From the NCBI GenBank assembly GCA_015223225.1, contig JADFCQ010000006.1:186001-250000 (forward strand): DNA of 64,000 bases, given 5' to 3'. A model generated the notes under the pieces. The model was not told the origin of the DNA. It worked only from the letters and a program-made list of their open reading frames with translations, and did no database searches. Origin of the DNA: Acetobacteraceae bacterium H6797 (GTDB lineage: Bacteria; Pseudomonadota; Alphaproteobacteria; Acetobacterales; Acetobacteraceae). Of this stretch, positions 29,772 through 38,381 are shown one piece after another. Position 1 is the first letter of the stretch, and the number at the start of each line of letters is the position of its first letter. The translations under genes were made by a program, and so were the position numbers.

Positions 29772-30551
29772 TCAGCGCGCGGCCGCGCCCTTGTAGAAAT
29801 GCGAAAGGAAGGCGCGTGTGGCCTCCTCGCGCGGATTGTCGATGGTCTCACGCGCCGGCCCGTCCTCGATGACATAGCCGTCGCGCATGAAGACGACGCG
29901 GTCTGCAACGTCTCGCGCGAAGGCGATCTCATGCGTGACGATCACCATCGTCATGCCATCCGCCGCGAGCTTCTGGATGGTGGCGAGAACTTCGCCGACC
30001 AGCTCAGGGTCGAGCGCCGAGGTGGCCTCGTCGAAAAGCATCACCTCCGGTTCCATCGCCAGGGCGCGGGCGATGGCAACACGCTGCTTCTGGCCGCCCG
30101 AAAGCGTGCTCGGCATCTGCTGCGCCCGGTCGGCGAGCCCTACTTTCTCGAGCTGCGCCATGGCGAGATCGCGCGCGACGGGCTTGGGCAGCTTCCGCAC
30201 CTGCACCGGCGCTTCCATCACGTTCTGCAGCACCGTCATATGCGGGAAGAGATTGAAGTTCTGGAAGACCATGCCCGTCCGCGCGCGGAAGGCGGCGAGC
30301 GCCTTCGTCCCCGGCAGGTTATGGCCTTGCCCGAAGGCGAAGCGCGTCTCGCCCACGCGGATCGCGCCGTCATCGGGCACCACCAGCAGGTTGATGCAGC
30401 GGAGCAGCGTGGACTTGCCCGAGCCCGAAGGCCCGATCAGCGAAACGACGCCACCCTGCTCGACCTTGAAGTTGATGTCCTTCAGGACTTCGAGCGAGCC
30501 GAAGCTCTTGCGCAGCGCCTTGATCTCGATTTTCGGCTCGGTCTGGCTCAT
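29772..30551 (-). CDS. Polar amino-acid ABC transporter ATPase
   Basis: A 259-residue GlnQ/HisP-type ATPase: Walker A GPSGSGKSTLL, Q-loop region MVFQNFNLFPHMTVLQN, signature LSGGQKQR, Walker B VMLFDEATSALDPE and switch His in IVTHE. Its ATG overlaps the permease stop by 4 bp. It energises the permease and binding protein encoded upstream. It is the only ABC ATPase in this window, which matters for the incomplete Aap system at 35-38 kb. Confidence 0.95.
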   Translation of the reverse strand: MSQTEPKIEIKALRKSFGSLEVLKDINFKVEQGGVVSLIGPSGSGKSTLLRCINLLVVPDDGAIRVGETRFAFGQGHNLPGTKALAAFRARTGMVFQNFNLFPHMTVLQNVMEAPVQVRKLPKPVARDLAMAQLEKVGLADRAQQMPSTLSGGQKQRVAIARALAMEPEVMLFDEATSALDPELVGEVLATIQKLAADGMTMVIVTHEIAFARDVADRVVFMRDGYVIEDGPARETIDNPREEATRAFLSHFYKGAAAR

Positions 30552-31213
30552 CGCGCGGCCCCCGACTTCTTCTCGCGATAGCGCACATAGAGCGTGAGCG
30601 GGAACAGGATGATGAAATAGGCGACCGCGACGGCCGTATAGGTTTCCAGCGGCCGGAAACTGTCATGCGCCGCCATCTGGCCCTGATAGACCAGGTCAGG
30701 CACCGCGAGCACCGAAACCAGCGAGGTATTCTTGAACTGCATGATGGACTGGTTCATCAGCGCCGGCACCATGCGCTTCAGCGCCTGCGGCAGGATGATG
30801 CGCCGCATGGTCAGCGCCGGCGTCATGCCCAGTGCGAGACCCGCCTCGCTCTGCCCCGCCTCGATGGAGACGATGCCGCCGCGGATGATCTCCGCATAGA
30901 AGGAGCCGCCATAACAGGAGAGTGCGAGAAGCGATGCCGTGATCGGCGTCATCTCCACGCCCGCCAGGATCGGCAGCGCGTAATAGCACCAGATGAGCTG
31001 CACCAGCACGGGCGTGCAGCGGAACACCTCGGTGAAGATCAGTGCCGCGCCGCGCACCGGCGCGAAGCGGGAGAGCAGCCCGAGGGCGTTGATCAGGCCG
31101 ATCAGCAGCCCGCCCACCACGATCGCCGCCGTCAGAGAGACGGTGATGCCCATGCCTTGCAGCAACAGCCAGCGATAGCTCCAGATGATGGAGAAGTCCC
31201 ATTCGTACATCAT
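30548..31213 (-). CDS. Polar amino-acid ABC transporter permease
   Basis: A 221-residue inner-membrane permease of the HisM/GlnP class with about five hydrophobic helices and the coupling EAA-type loop (AGLALGMTPALTMRRIILPQ). I chose the ATG at 31213 (GGGA upstream) over a TTG four codons earlier. It forms a homodimeric pore with the overlapping ATPase. Only one permease is present, so it probably works as a homodimer. Confidence 0.92.
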   Translation of the reverse strand: MMYEWDFSIIWSYRWLLLQGMGITVSLTAAIVVGGLLIGLINALGLLSRFAPVRGAALIFTEVFRCTPVLVQLIWCYYALPILAGVEMTPITASLLALSCYGGSFYAEIIRGGIVSIEAGQSEAGLALGMTPALTMRRIILPQALKRMVPALMNQSIMQFKNTSLVSVLAVPDLVYQGQMAAHDSFRPLETYTAVAVAYFIILFPLTLYVRYREKKSGAAR

Positions 31214-31267
31214 GCGATCCCGCAATCGGGGGATGCGCCCGCGGCCATCGCGGCCGCGGGCATCAGG

Positions 31268-32095
31268 TCAGATCTCGAAACCGGGCGGGAAGTCGCTTTC
31301 CTTGACGCCCACCAGTTCCATGTTCTTGACGATCGCGGATTTGATGAAGCCATTATCGCGATACTTGCCGATCCAGGTATCGACGAACTGGCGCCAGGTC
31401 TCATCGCCCGTGCGGCGGAAGCCGGCATTGGAGGTGGTGAAATCCACCGGGCTCGGGATGATCAGCTCGCCGATGGCCGGGTTCTTGGAGCGCAGCGTGA
31501 GCGCCAGGACCAGCACGAGGCACTGCGCATCGGCGCGGCCGGCCTGCAGGGCGGCGGTCGCGTCGCTCTGGTTCTTCAGGCGAGCGATCTGCGCATTCGG
31601 CGCATGGCGCGTCACGGCGGCGTCATGCGAAGAGCCGGCATCGACGACGATGCGCATCTCGGGCTTGTTGAAATCATCCCAGGTCTTCGCCGTCACCGAC
31701 TTCTTCGCCACGAAGGCGAAGCTGTTCTTGAAGCAGGGAACCGAGAAATCGATGACCTTCTGCCGCTCCGGCGTCGGGTTGAGGCCGAAGAAGACGTCGA
31801 TCTTGTCGGCCTGGAGATCCAGCACCGAATTGCCCCAGGTCGTCTCCAGGATCGAGAGCTTCACGCCGAGATCGTCCGCCAGCTTCTGGCAGATATCGAC
31901 ATAGAAGCCGCGCCACTTACCGTCCGTCAGGCTCTTCTGATAATAGGGCGCGCCATCGGCCACCCCGCCGACGCGCAGCACACCGGCGGCCTTGACGCGC
32001 TCGAGCACATTGGTCGTCTGCGCAAGGGCGGGCAGGGCCATCACGCTCATCGCGCCGGCGCCCACCATGGTTCCAAAACCTCTGCGGGTGATCAT
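31268..32095 (-). CDS. Polar amino-acid ABC transporter binding protein
   Basis: A 275-residue periplasmic binding protein (SBP_bac_3). A Tat-type leader starts MITRRGFGTMVGAGA, with cleavage near ALAQT. The mature protein has RVGGVADGAPYY, GFYVDICQKLADDLG and FGLNPTPERQKVIDFS. I chose the ATG at 32095 because it opens the leader and has GCGAGG upstream. It is the first gene of the operon binding protein-permease-ATPase-enolase superfamily, divergent from a GcvA-type LysR gene. Confidence 0.93.
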   Translation of the reverse strand: MITRRGFGTMVGAGAMSVMALPALAQTTNVLERVKAAGVLRVGGVADGAPYYQKSLTDGKWRGFYVDICQKLADDLGVKLSILETTWGNSVLDLQADKIDVFFGLNPTPERQKVIDFSVPCFKNSFAFVAKKSVTAKTWDDFNKPEMRIVVDAGSSHDAAVTRHAPNAQIARLKNQSDATAALQAGRADAQCLVLVLALTLRSKNPAIGELIIPSPVDFTTSNAGFRRTGDETWRQFVDTWIGKYRDNGFIKSAIVKNMELVGVKESDFPPGFEI

Positions 32096-32459
32096 ATCGA
32101 AGCCTCGCCATTCATACCTGGTGATGGACCGCCCGAGGCCTGGCTCCGGCAATGCCATTCGGACTCGGTCCTGCAGGCCCTACCGGAGCGCGAGACGCGC
32201 CGACCCCGGGCGACAAGGCCACCGGCGATGATCCGAAGTCAATGCGACTGCCATCCAGACCCGCGTAATCCTTGAGCCGGCACGTGCCCCGTCATGCCGC
32301 GGGGTATCGGGCCGGCCTGTCCCTGCCAACGCGCAAGCCATTGGTTTTCCTACGCGAAGGCGCGCATCCTGACGGAGAAGCCCCCGCCGGCGTAACCGGC
32401 GAAAAAATGGGTTCGGCATGACTAAAACTCATGCCGCGAAGCTGCTATGAAGCCTGAGC
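32096..32459. promoter_or_regulatory. Divergent intergenic region, ABC operon / LysR gene
   Basis: A 364-bp gap with no convincing gene. It separates the ABC operon (minus) from the LysR gene (plus) and should hold both promoters. The only clear signal is the inverted repeat at 32414-32436; the rest shows no strong -35/-10 pair to me. Confidence 0.5.
32414..32436. promoter_or_regulatory. Perfect inverted repeat upstream of the LysR gene
   Basis: CGGCATGA (32414-32421) and TCATGCCG (32429-32436) are perfect 8-bp arms around CTAAAAC, ending 23 bp before the LysR start at 32460. The dyad size fits an LTTR dimer site. Its place next to the regulator's own start suggests autoregulation, with control of the divergent ABC operon possible. 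Confidence 0.6.
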
Positions 32460-33356
32460 ATGCGTCGCTTTCTCCCCTCCCTTTCGGCCCTGCAGGCTTT
32501 CGAGGCCGCCGCGCGCCATCGCAGCTTCACCAAGGCGGCCGAAGACCTGGGCCTGACCCAGAGCGGCATCAGCCGGCAGATCGCCAATCTCGAGCAGTAT
32601 CTGGGGCTGAAGCTCTTCGAGCGCTCCGGTTCGCGCATCGTGCTGACCGATGCCGGCCTGGCCTATTTCGAGGAGGTGAGGGGCGTGCTGGATGCGCTGG
32701 AGGAATCCTCCATCGACCTCGTGCGTGGCCGCAAGGTCGCCTCCTCCCTCATGGTGGGCACGCACCCGACTTTCGCCGCCCGCTGGATCGCGCCCCGCCT
32801 CAGGAGCTTCGTCGAGGAGCATCCCGAGGTGCCGATCGAGATCCGGGCGCTGGATTCCGATGCCGCCCTGGCCGAAGGCGGCATCGACATCGCCGTGCTG
32901 CGCGGCTCCGGCACCTGGAGCGACGCGCGGGTGACGGAGCTTTTCCCCGAGGAACTGGCCGTCGTGGCCTCCCCCCGCCTCATCGCGCCCGAGGAGAAGC
33001 CGGAGCGGCTCGACTTCAGCGCCATGCCCACCTTGCAGAATGCCAGCCGCCCCAGCCTCTGGCTGCAATGGCTCCGCGCCTCCGGTCAGAGCCACCGGGG
33101 CACCATCCAGGGCGTGAGAATGCCGCATAGCGAGCCGCTGATCCGCGCCGCCCTCAGCGGCCTCGGCCTCGCTGTCATCCCCGCCCATTACGTCAAGGAG
33201 GAACTGGCGCGGGGCGAATTGCACATGCCCTTCGGCCCGCCGGTGCGGACCGGGCTCTCCTATTGGATCGTCAATCCCGAGCGGAAATTCCATCGTGGCC
33301 AGGCCCAGCTCTTCCGGAACTGGCTGCTGCGCGAGGCGCGCAAGAGGGCAGGCTGA
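32460..33356 (+). CDS. LysR-family regulator, GcvA-like
   Basis: A 298-residue LTTR with an N-terminal HTH (SLSALQAFEAAARHRSF, then TQSGISRQIANLEQYLG) and a GcvA-type effector domain (TFAARWIAPRL, EGGIDIAVLRGSG, GLGLAVIPAHYV). Divergent from the amino-acid ABC transporter/enolase-superfamily operon, which it probably regulates. An inverted repeat lies just upstream. It ends 3 bp before the convergent ParE gene. Confidence 0.92.
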   Translation: MRRFLPSLSALQAFEAAARHRSFTKAAEDLGLTQSGISRQIANLEQYLGLKLFERSGSRIVLTDAGLAYFEEVRGVLDALEESSIDLVRGRKVASSLMVGTHPTFAARWIAPRLRSFVEEHPEVPIEIRALDSDAALAEGGIDIAVLRGSGTWSDARVTELFPEELAVVASPRLIAPEEKPERLDFSAMPTLQNASRPSLWLQWLRASGQSHRGTIQGVRMPHSEPLIRAALSGLGLAVIPAHYVKEELARGELHMPFGPPVRTGLSYWIVNPERKFHRGQAQLFRNWLLREARKRAG

Positions 33357-33359
33357 CCG

Positions 33360-33653
33360 TCAAAGATGCCGCCAGGCATCCATCCGCGCATGCAGGATGC
33401 GGATCACCTCGATCCCCGTCGCGACCCCGCGGTAGAAAATGACATGCGCCCCCGCCGGGTAGCGGTAATACCCCGCCCGCACCTCGGCGCAGGAGCGCCC
33501 GAGCGCCGGGTTATCCGCCAGACGCTGCGCATGCCGCGCCAAGTCGCGCAGATAGGCCTCGGCCCGTTCCACGCCCCATTCCCGGGCTGAATGGTCCCAG
33601 ATCTCGTCCAGATCGGTCAGCGCCCGGGGTGAAAATAGAAACTGCGCCGTCAC
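33360..33653 (-). CDS. parE: ParE/RelE-type toxin
   Basis: A 97-residue toxin of the ParE branch: FSPRALTDLDEIWDHSA at the N-terminus, LADNPALGRSCAEVRAGYYRYPAGAHVIFYR and a C-terminal IEVIRILHARMD. ParE toxins of type II systems poison DNA gyrase. It overlaps its antitoxin gene by 4 bp, downstream of it, the normal order. Confidence 0.93.
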   Translation of the reverse strand: MTAQFLFSPRALTDLDEIWDHSAREWGVERAEAYLRDLARHAQRLADNPALGRSCAEVRAGYYRYPAGAHVIFYRGVATGIEVIRILHARMDAWRHL

Positions 33654-33898
33654 TTGGAGGCGGCGGCGCGCTTCTTGCCGGCAATGAAGGCTTCGAGATC
33701 GAGCGGCGCGGCAGGCCCACTCTGCTCGCCCTCGATCAGCGCTGCCCGCAGCGCGGCCAGCTTGGCTTCATGCTCTTCGAGCAGCCGCAGCCCGGCGCGC
33801 ACCACTTCGCTCGCGTTGCTGTAGCGCCCGCCATCCACCTGGGTGGCGATGAAGCTCATGAAATGCGGATCGAGGCTGAAAGACGTGTTCTTGGCCAT
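33650..33898 (-). CDS. parD: ParD-type antitoxin
   Basis: An 82-residue ribbon-helix-helix antitoxin (TSFSLDPHFMSFIATQV, GGRYSNASEVVRAGLRLLEE) with a disordered C-terminal tail that wraps the toxin. It should repress its own operon by binding the palindrome just upstream at 33915-33939. Confidence 0.93.
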   Translation of the reverse strand: MAKNTSFSLDPHFMSFIATQVDGGRYSNASEVVRAGLRLLEEHEAKLAALRAALIEGEQSGPAAPLDLEAFIAGKKRAAASK

Positions 33899-33914
33899 GG
33901 GGGACCTCCGGAGC

Positions 33915-33939
33915 CTCTATACCAATTTTTGGTATAGAG
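33915..33939. promoter_or_regulatory. Palindromic operator of the parDE pair
   Basis: CTCTATACCA and TGGTATAGAG are perfect 10-bp arms with a 5-nt ATTTT centre, 17 bp upstream of the parD start. Its AT richness contrasts with the surroundings, and it also provides TATACC-like promoter elements. It is the natural site for ParD autorepression. Confidence 0.8.
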
Positions 33940-34024
33940 ATGCAATGCCGATCCGCCCTCGATCCTTATCCGACCCTTGGCACGCCGCTGGCTAGGCAAG
34001 CCGCCTCAGGCAGCGGGGGCGAAG

Positions 34025-34972
34025 GTGCCGACGATCAAGCAGATGGAAGCCGTCTATTGGATCCACACCCTCGGTGGCTTCCATATGGCGGCCGAGCGCC
34101 TGAATACCACCCAATCCACCATCTCCAAGCGCGTGCATGAGCTGGAGGCCGATCTCGGCGGCATGATCTTCACCCGCGCGCGCGGCCGCCCGGTGCTCAC
34201 GGCGCGGGGCCAGTCCGTGATCGAGGGTTTCGCGGAAATCCTCGCCCTGCGCAGCCGGCTGATGGCGCTGGCCAAGGGGGAGGGGCAGTTCGGCGGCCGC
34301 TTCCGCCTCGGCATCACGGAACTCGTCTCCATGACCTGGCTGCCCGGTCTCGCCGCCATGGCGCGTGAGGCCCAGCCAAGCCTGGTGATGGATCACGATG
34401 TCGATCTCTCGCGCAGCCTCTATGACCGGCTGGCCTCCGGGCGGCTCGACCTCGTCATCGCCCCGCGCATCGAGGCCGATGAGGATATCGTCACCCAGCG
34501 CCTCGGCTATCTCGACTGCGGCTGGGCCTGCGCCCCCGCGCTGCTTGCGGGCCTGACGGAGCCGGTGCCGATGGACGCCCTCGCCCGCCTGCCGCTACTG
34601 CTGCAACCGGAGGGCTCGGCCATCCAGATCCTCCTGATGCGGGACCTCGCGCAAGAAAGCCGCTCGGTGCAGAGCGTCATGACCTGCAACCAGATGGCGG
34701 TGCTGACGAAAATGGCCGCCGCCGGCCTGGGCGTGACCTATGGCGCGCTGGAATTCTTCCGCCCCTATCTGGCCAGCGGCGAATTGCGCCTCCTGCGCAC
34801 CGAACCCCGCCTGTCGCGGCTGGAATTCGTCGTCGCCTGGCGCCGGAGCGAGGGGGGAAGCCTGCATCGCCAATTGGCCGCCATGGCCAAGCGCGCCTTT
34901 GACCGGCATCAGGCCAGCCTCTCGCCCCTTGGCACCAAGATGAAGAAAAGCGATCGGGACGGCGGAAGATAA
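34025..34972 (+). CDS. LysR-family transcriptional regulator
   Basis: A 315-residue LTTR with HTH (MEAVYWIHTLGGFHMAAERL, TQSTISKRVHELEADLGG) and effector domain. I prefer the GTG at 34025, which opens the domain and follows GGGGGCGAAG; a TTG at 33977 would add 16 residues. It lies upstream of and in the same direction as the Aap-type operon, 151 bp away, and may regulate it. Confidence 0.88.
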   Translation: MPTIKQMEAVYWIHTLGGFHMAAERLNTTQSTISKRVHELEADLGGMIFTRARGRPVLTARGQSVIEGFAEILALRSRLMALAKGEGQFGGRFRLGITELVSMTWLPGLAAMAREAQPSLVMDHDVDLSRSLYDRLASGRLDLVIAPRIEADEDIVTQRLGYLDCGWACAPALLAGLTEPVPMDALARLPLLLQPEGSAIQILLMRDLAQESRSVQSVMTCNQMAVLTKMAAAGLGVTYGALEFFRPYLASGELRLLRTEPRLSRLEFVVAWRRSEGGSLHRQLAAMAKRAFDRHQASLSPLGTKMKKSDRDGGR

Positions 34973-35123
34973 TTCGCTTTTCCGCATCGCGATCCCGTGA
35001 AACCCTGGCCTACGATCACCGCCAGAAGGCGGATGGCGGAGGAAGAACAGCCGGCACGGCAGGGCACCCCACAAGGCGCCCGCAACGTAGAGACGACCGC
35101 CGCAAGGCGGCGTGGAGATTGGC

Positions 35124-36161
35124 ATGTTCTTCCGAGCGCTTTTCGTGATGGCCGGCGTCATGGCCGGTGCAGTAGCCGGGGCGGCCCTGGGCTCCTCCGC
35201 CGCCCAGGCGGGCCCGACGCTGGATGCGGTCAAGGCCCGCGGCACGCTGAAATGCGGCACGCTGGGCACCGTGCCCGGCTTCGCCGCCCCCGATTCCGCC
35301 GGCCGGCTGAAGGGTATGGATGCCGATTTCTGCCGGGCGGTCGCCGCTGCCGTGCTGGGCGACGCCAACAAGGTCACCTTCGTCTCGACCACGGTGCAGA
35401 CGCGCTTCGCGACGCTGCAATCGGGCGAGATCGACGTGCTCTTCGCCAACAATACCTGGACCATGTCGCGCGACACCACGCTCGGCCTGCTCTTCGCCCC
35501 GCCCACCTATTATGACGGCCAGGGCGTGATGGTCACGGCCGCCTCGGGCCTGAAGTCGCTCAAGGAGATGGATGGCGCGGCGGTCTGCGTGACGCCTGGC
35601 TCCTCCTCCGAGCTGAACATCACCGACTGGTTCCGCACCAACAAGATGAGCTTCCGCCCGGTCGTCATCGAGAATAACGACGCCGCCCGCGCCGCCTTCT
35701 TCGCCGGCCGCTGCGACGCCTTCACGGGCGACCAGTCCTACCTCGCCTCGATCCGCTCCCAGGCCGCCAAGCCCGGCGATTACGTGATCCTGCCCGAGAT
35801 CATCTCCAAGTCGCCCCTCGCCCCCGTGGTGCGCCAGGGCGATGACCAGTGGCTGAACATCGTGAAATGGGTGGTCTATGCCACGATCATCGCCGAGGAG
35901 CGCGACCTGACCCAAGCCAATGTCGCGAGCCGCGCCGATGACCCGAACCCCGAGGTGAAGCGCCTGCTGGGCGGCACGCCGGGCCTGTCCAAGGGCCTTG
36001 GCCTGGCCGATGACTGGGTGAAGAACGTCATCGCGCAGGTAGGCAATTACGGCGAGATCTTCGAGCGCAATATCGGCCCCAAGACGCCGCTCGCTTTGCC
36101 GCGTGGCATGAACAAGCTTTCCCGCGACGGCGGGCTGCAATTCGCCCCGCTCTTCATCTGA
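35124..36161 (+). CDS. aapJ: General L-amino-acid ABC transporter binding protein, AapJ-type
   Basis: A 345-residue periplasmic protein with a signal peptide (cleavage near SSAAQAGPT). The mature protein has LKCGTLGTVPGFAAPDSAG, GMDADFCRAVAAAVLGD, VCVTPGSSSELNITDWF and the C-terminal VGNYGEIFERNIG typical of AapJ. It binds a broad range of L-amino acids. The ATG at 35124 follows GGAG at 35114, right after a small GC hairpin (35098-35112). First gene of aapJQM-aminotransferase-panE. Confidence 0.93.
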   Translation: MFFRALFVMAGVMAGAVAGAALGSSAAQAGPTLDAVKARGTLKCGTLGTVPGFAAPDSAGRLKGMDADFCRAVAAAVLGDANKVTFVSTTVQTRFATLQSGEIDVLFANNTWTMSRDTTLGLLFAPPTYYDGQGVMVTAASGLKSLKEMDGAAVCVTPGSSSELNITDWFRTNKMSFRPVVIENNDAARAAFFAGRCDAFTGDQSYLASIRSQAAKPGDYVILPEIISKSPLAPVVRQGDDQWLNIVKWVVYATIIAEERDLTQANVASRADDPNPEVKRLLGGTPGLSKGLGLADDWVKNVIAQVGNYGEIFERNIGPKTPLALPRGMNKLSRDGGLQFAPLFI

Positions 36162-36174
36162 GCGGAGGGGCATG

Positions 36175-37299
36175 ATGGAGCGGCAATCCCTCCTTCTGCG
36201 CTGGTGGTTCCGGCCGCGCTTCCGCGCCATCGCCATCCAGGCGCTGGTCGGGCTCGCGGTGCTGCTGGCCCTGGTCGGCATGGGGCTGACGGCGCGCGAC
36301 AATCTCGCGCGCGTCAATCTCGGCATCGGCTTCGACTTCCTGGCCCAGCCCTCCAGCGTGCAGGCGGGCGAGACCATCCTGCCCCAACAGCCTTCCGACA
36401 GTTACCTCTGGTTGCTGGTCGCGGCGGCGGCCAATACGCTGCGGGTGGTGCTCATCGCGGCACTGCTCGCAACGGTGCTGGGCCTGCTCGTGGCCCTGGC
36501 ACGGCTTTCGCGCAATCCGCTGCCGCGCGCCATCGCCACCGGTTATGTGGCGCTCTGCCGCGGTACGCCGGTGCTGCTCCAGATCCTCGTCTGGTACGCG
36601 ATCATGCAGACCCTGCCGCCCATCCGGCAGGCGCTCTCCATCGGCCAGTCGATTTTCCTCAGCCAGCGCGGCCTGGTTTTCCCCGCGCCCGTCCTGGCAT
36701 CGCCAGGGCTGGCCGCCGGAGGCCTCGCGCTGCTGGCGCTGGCCCTCGTCGTGGTGCTGGCGCGCCGGCGCCTGCCGCGCGGCAGCGCCGTCATCCTGGC
36801 GCTGGCCGGGCTCGGCCTCGCCGTCGCGGGCTTCCAGCTCGAATTCCCCATCCGCCGGGCCTTCAATTTCGCGGGCGGGCTGACGCTGTCGCCTGAATTC
36901 GCGGCGCTGCTCTGCGGCCTCGTCTTCTACTCCACGGCCTATATGGCCGAGGTGATCCGGGGCGGCATCCTCTCCCTCCCGCGAGGGCAGTGGGAGGCGG
37001 CGAGGGCCCTCGGCCTGCGCTCGCGCCATACTTTCTGGCTTGTGGTGCTGCCCCAGGCGCTGCGCGTCGTGATCCCGCCCATGACGGTGCAGTATCTCTC
37101 GCTACTGAAGAATTCGACCCTGGCCTTCGCCATCGGCTACCCGGACCTCTTCTGGGCCATCAACACCATGATCAACCAGACCGGCCATGCGGTCGAAGGG
37201 ATCATGATCCTCATGGCCGTCTTCCTGGTGCCGAGCCTCACGGCGGCCGGCCTGTTCAACGCGCTCAACAAGCGCATCGCGCGGCAGGGGCTGGCATGA
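36175..37299 (+). CDS. aapQ: General L-amino-acid ABC transporter permease, AapQ-type
   Basis: A 374-residue membrane protein with a long first periplasmic part and the permease core (TLRVVLIAALLATVLGLLVA, CRGTPVLLQILVWY, EVIRGGILSLPRGQWEAARA EAA loop). Of two adjacent ATGs (36172, 36175) the second has the better distance to GGAGGGG. It overlaps aapM as ATGA. It pairs with AapM as a heterodimeric pore. Confidence 0.93.
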   Translation: MERQSLLLRWWFRPRFRAIAIQALVGLAVLLALVGMGLTARDNLARVNLGIGFDFLAQPSSVQAGETILPQQPSDSYLWLLVAAAANTLRVVLIAALLATVLGLLVALARLSRNPLPRAIATGYVALCRGTPVLLQILVWYAIMQTLPPIRQALSIGQSIFLSQRGLVFPAPVLASPGLAAGGLALLALALVVVLARRRLPRGSAVILALAGLGLAVAGFQLEFPIRRAFNFAGGLTLSPEFAALLCGLVFYSTAYMAEVIRGGILSLPRGQWEAARALGLRSRHTFWLVVLPQALRVVIPPMTVQYLSLLKNSTLAFAIGYPDLFWAINTMINQTGHAVEGIMILMAVFLVPSLTAAGLFNALNKRIARQGLA

Positions 37300-38363
37300 G
37301 CACGAGCCTCACCATGCACGAGCCCATCGCCACCCGGCGCGGCAATTGGCTCACCGCTGCGCTGGGCGGCTGGGGCGGGGTGGCGGGCGCGGTGATCTGC
37401 CTCGCGCTGCTGGCCCTGATCGCCCCCGGCGCGCTCCGCTGGCTGATCTTCGACGCCGTGCCGGTCGGCACCGCCGAGACCTGCCGTGGCGCCGCCGGCG
37501 CCTGCTGGGCCTTCGTCGCGAACAAGACCGACTTCATCCTCTTCGGCTTCTACCCCGCCGAGGAGCGCTGGCGCGCCTGGCTGGCGATCGCCGTTCTCGC
37601 CATCGCCATCGGCCTCACCGCGACGCCCGCCTGCTGGCGGCCCGCGCGTATCGCGGCGATCTGGCTCGCGGCCGTGCCGCTCTTCCTCTGGCTGATGGGT
37701 GGCGGCCTCGGCCTCAAACCGGTGCCGAGCAGCGCCTGGGGCGGGCTGCCGCTCTCGCTGATGTTCAGCCTCATGAGCATTCTCGCCGCCTTCCCGCTGG
37801 GGGTGGCGCTGGCCCTCGGCCGCCGTTCGGAAATGCCGCTCATCCGCTGGCTCTGCGCGGCGCTGGTCGAGCTGCCGCGCGGCGTGCCTTTCCTCTCCAT
37901 CCTCTTCATGGCCAGCATCATGCTGCCGCTCTTCCTGCCGGCCTGGATGACGCCGGATAAGCTCGGCCGCGCCATGATCGCCTTCGTCTGGATCGCCGCC
38001 TGCTATCACTGCGAGGCGGTGCGCGGCGCGCTGCAATCCCTGCCGCCGGGGCAGATCGATGCCGCCCGCGCCCTCGGCCTCGGCTGGTGGAAGACGCAGC
38101 GGCTCATCATCCTGCCCCAGGCCTGCCGCGTGGCGCTGCCCGCGCTCACCAACAACGCGCTCACCTTCCTCAAGGAAACCTCGCTCGTCAGCGTCATCGG
38201 CCTCTACGATCTGCTCGGCACGGTGCAGGCCGCGGGGCGCGATCCGGACTGGCTTGGCTACACGATCGAAGGCTTCGTCTTCGCCGCCGCGCTCTACATG
38301 ACCGGCTGCGCCCTCCTCTCCGCCTATGCGGGCTGGCTGGAACGCCGCCTGTCCCGCGCCTGA
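37296..38363 (+). CDS. aapM: General L-amino-acid ABC transporter permease, AapM-type
   Basis: A 355-residue permease with the same core (LMFSLMSILAAFPLGVALAL, VELPRGVPFLSILF, EAVRGALQSLPPGQIDAARA). In most Aap/Bzt operons the ATPase gene aapP follows directly; here an aminotransferase follows after 18 bp, so the ATPase must come from elsewhere. Confidence 0.93.
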   Translation: MSTSLTMHEPIATRRGNWLTAALGGWGGVAGAVICLALLALIAPGALRWLIFDAVPVGTAETCRGAAGACWAFVANKTDFILFGFYPAEERWRAWLAIAVLAIAIGLTATPACWRPARIAAIWLAAVPLFLWLMGGGLGLKPVPSSAWGGLPLSLMFSLMSILAAFPLGVALALGRRSEMPLIRWLCAALVELPRGVPFLSILFMASIMLPLFLPAWMTPDKLGRAMIAFVWIAACYHCEAVRGALQSLPPGQIDAARALGLGWWKTQRLIILPQACRVALPALTNNALTFLKETSLVSVIGLYDLLGTVQAAGRDPDWLGYTIEGFVFAAALYMTGCALLSAYAGWLERRLSRA

Positions 38364-38381
38364 AACAGGACCACAGATCCC

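Noticed and set aside
33360..33939. ParDE pair as a marker of a mobile island
   Set aside because: No integrase, transposase, attachment repeats or composition break nearby; a lone toxin-antitoxin pair is not enough.
35098..35112. Small GC hairpin just before the aapJ ribosome site as a riboswitch or attenuator
   Set aside because: Only 5-6 bp arms with a 3-4 nt loop; such hairpins arise easily in GC-rich DNA, and no larger structure is apparent.
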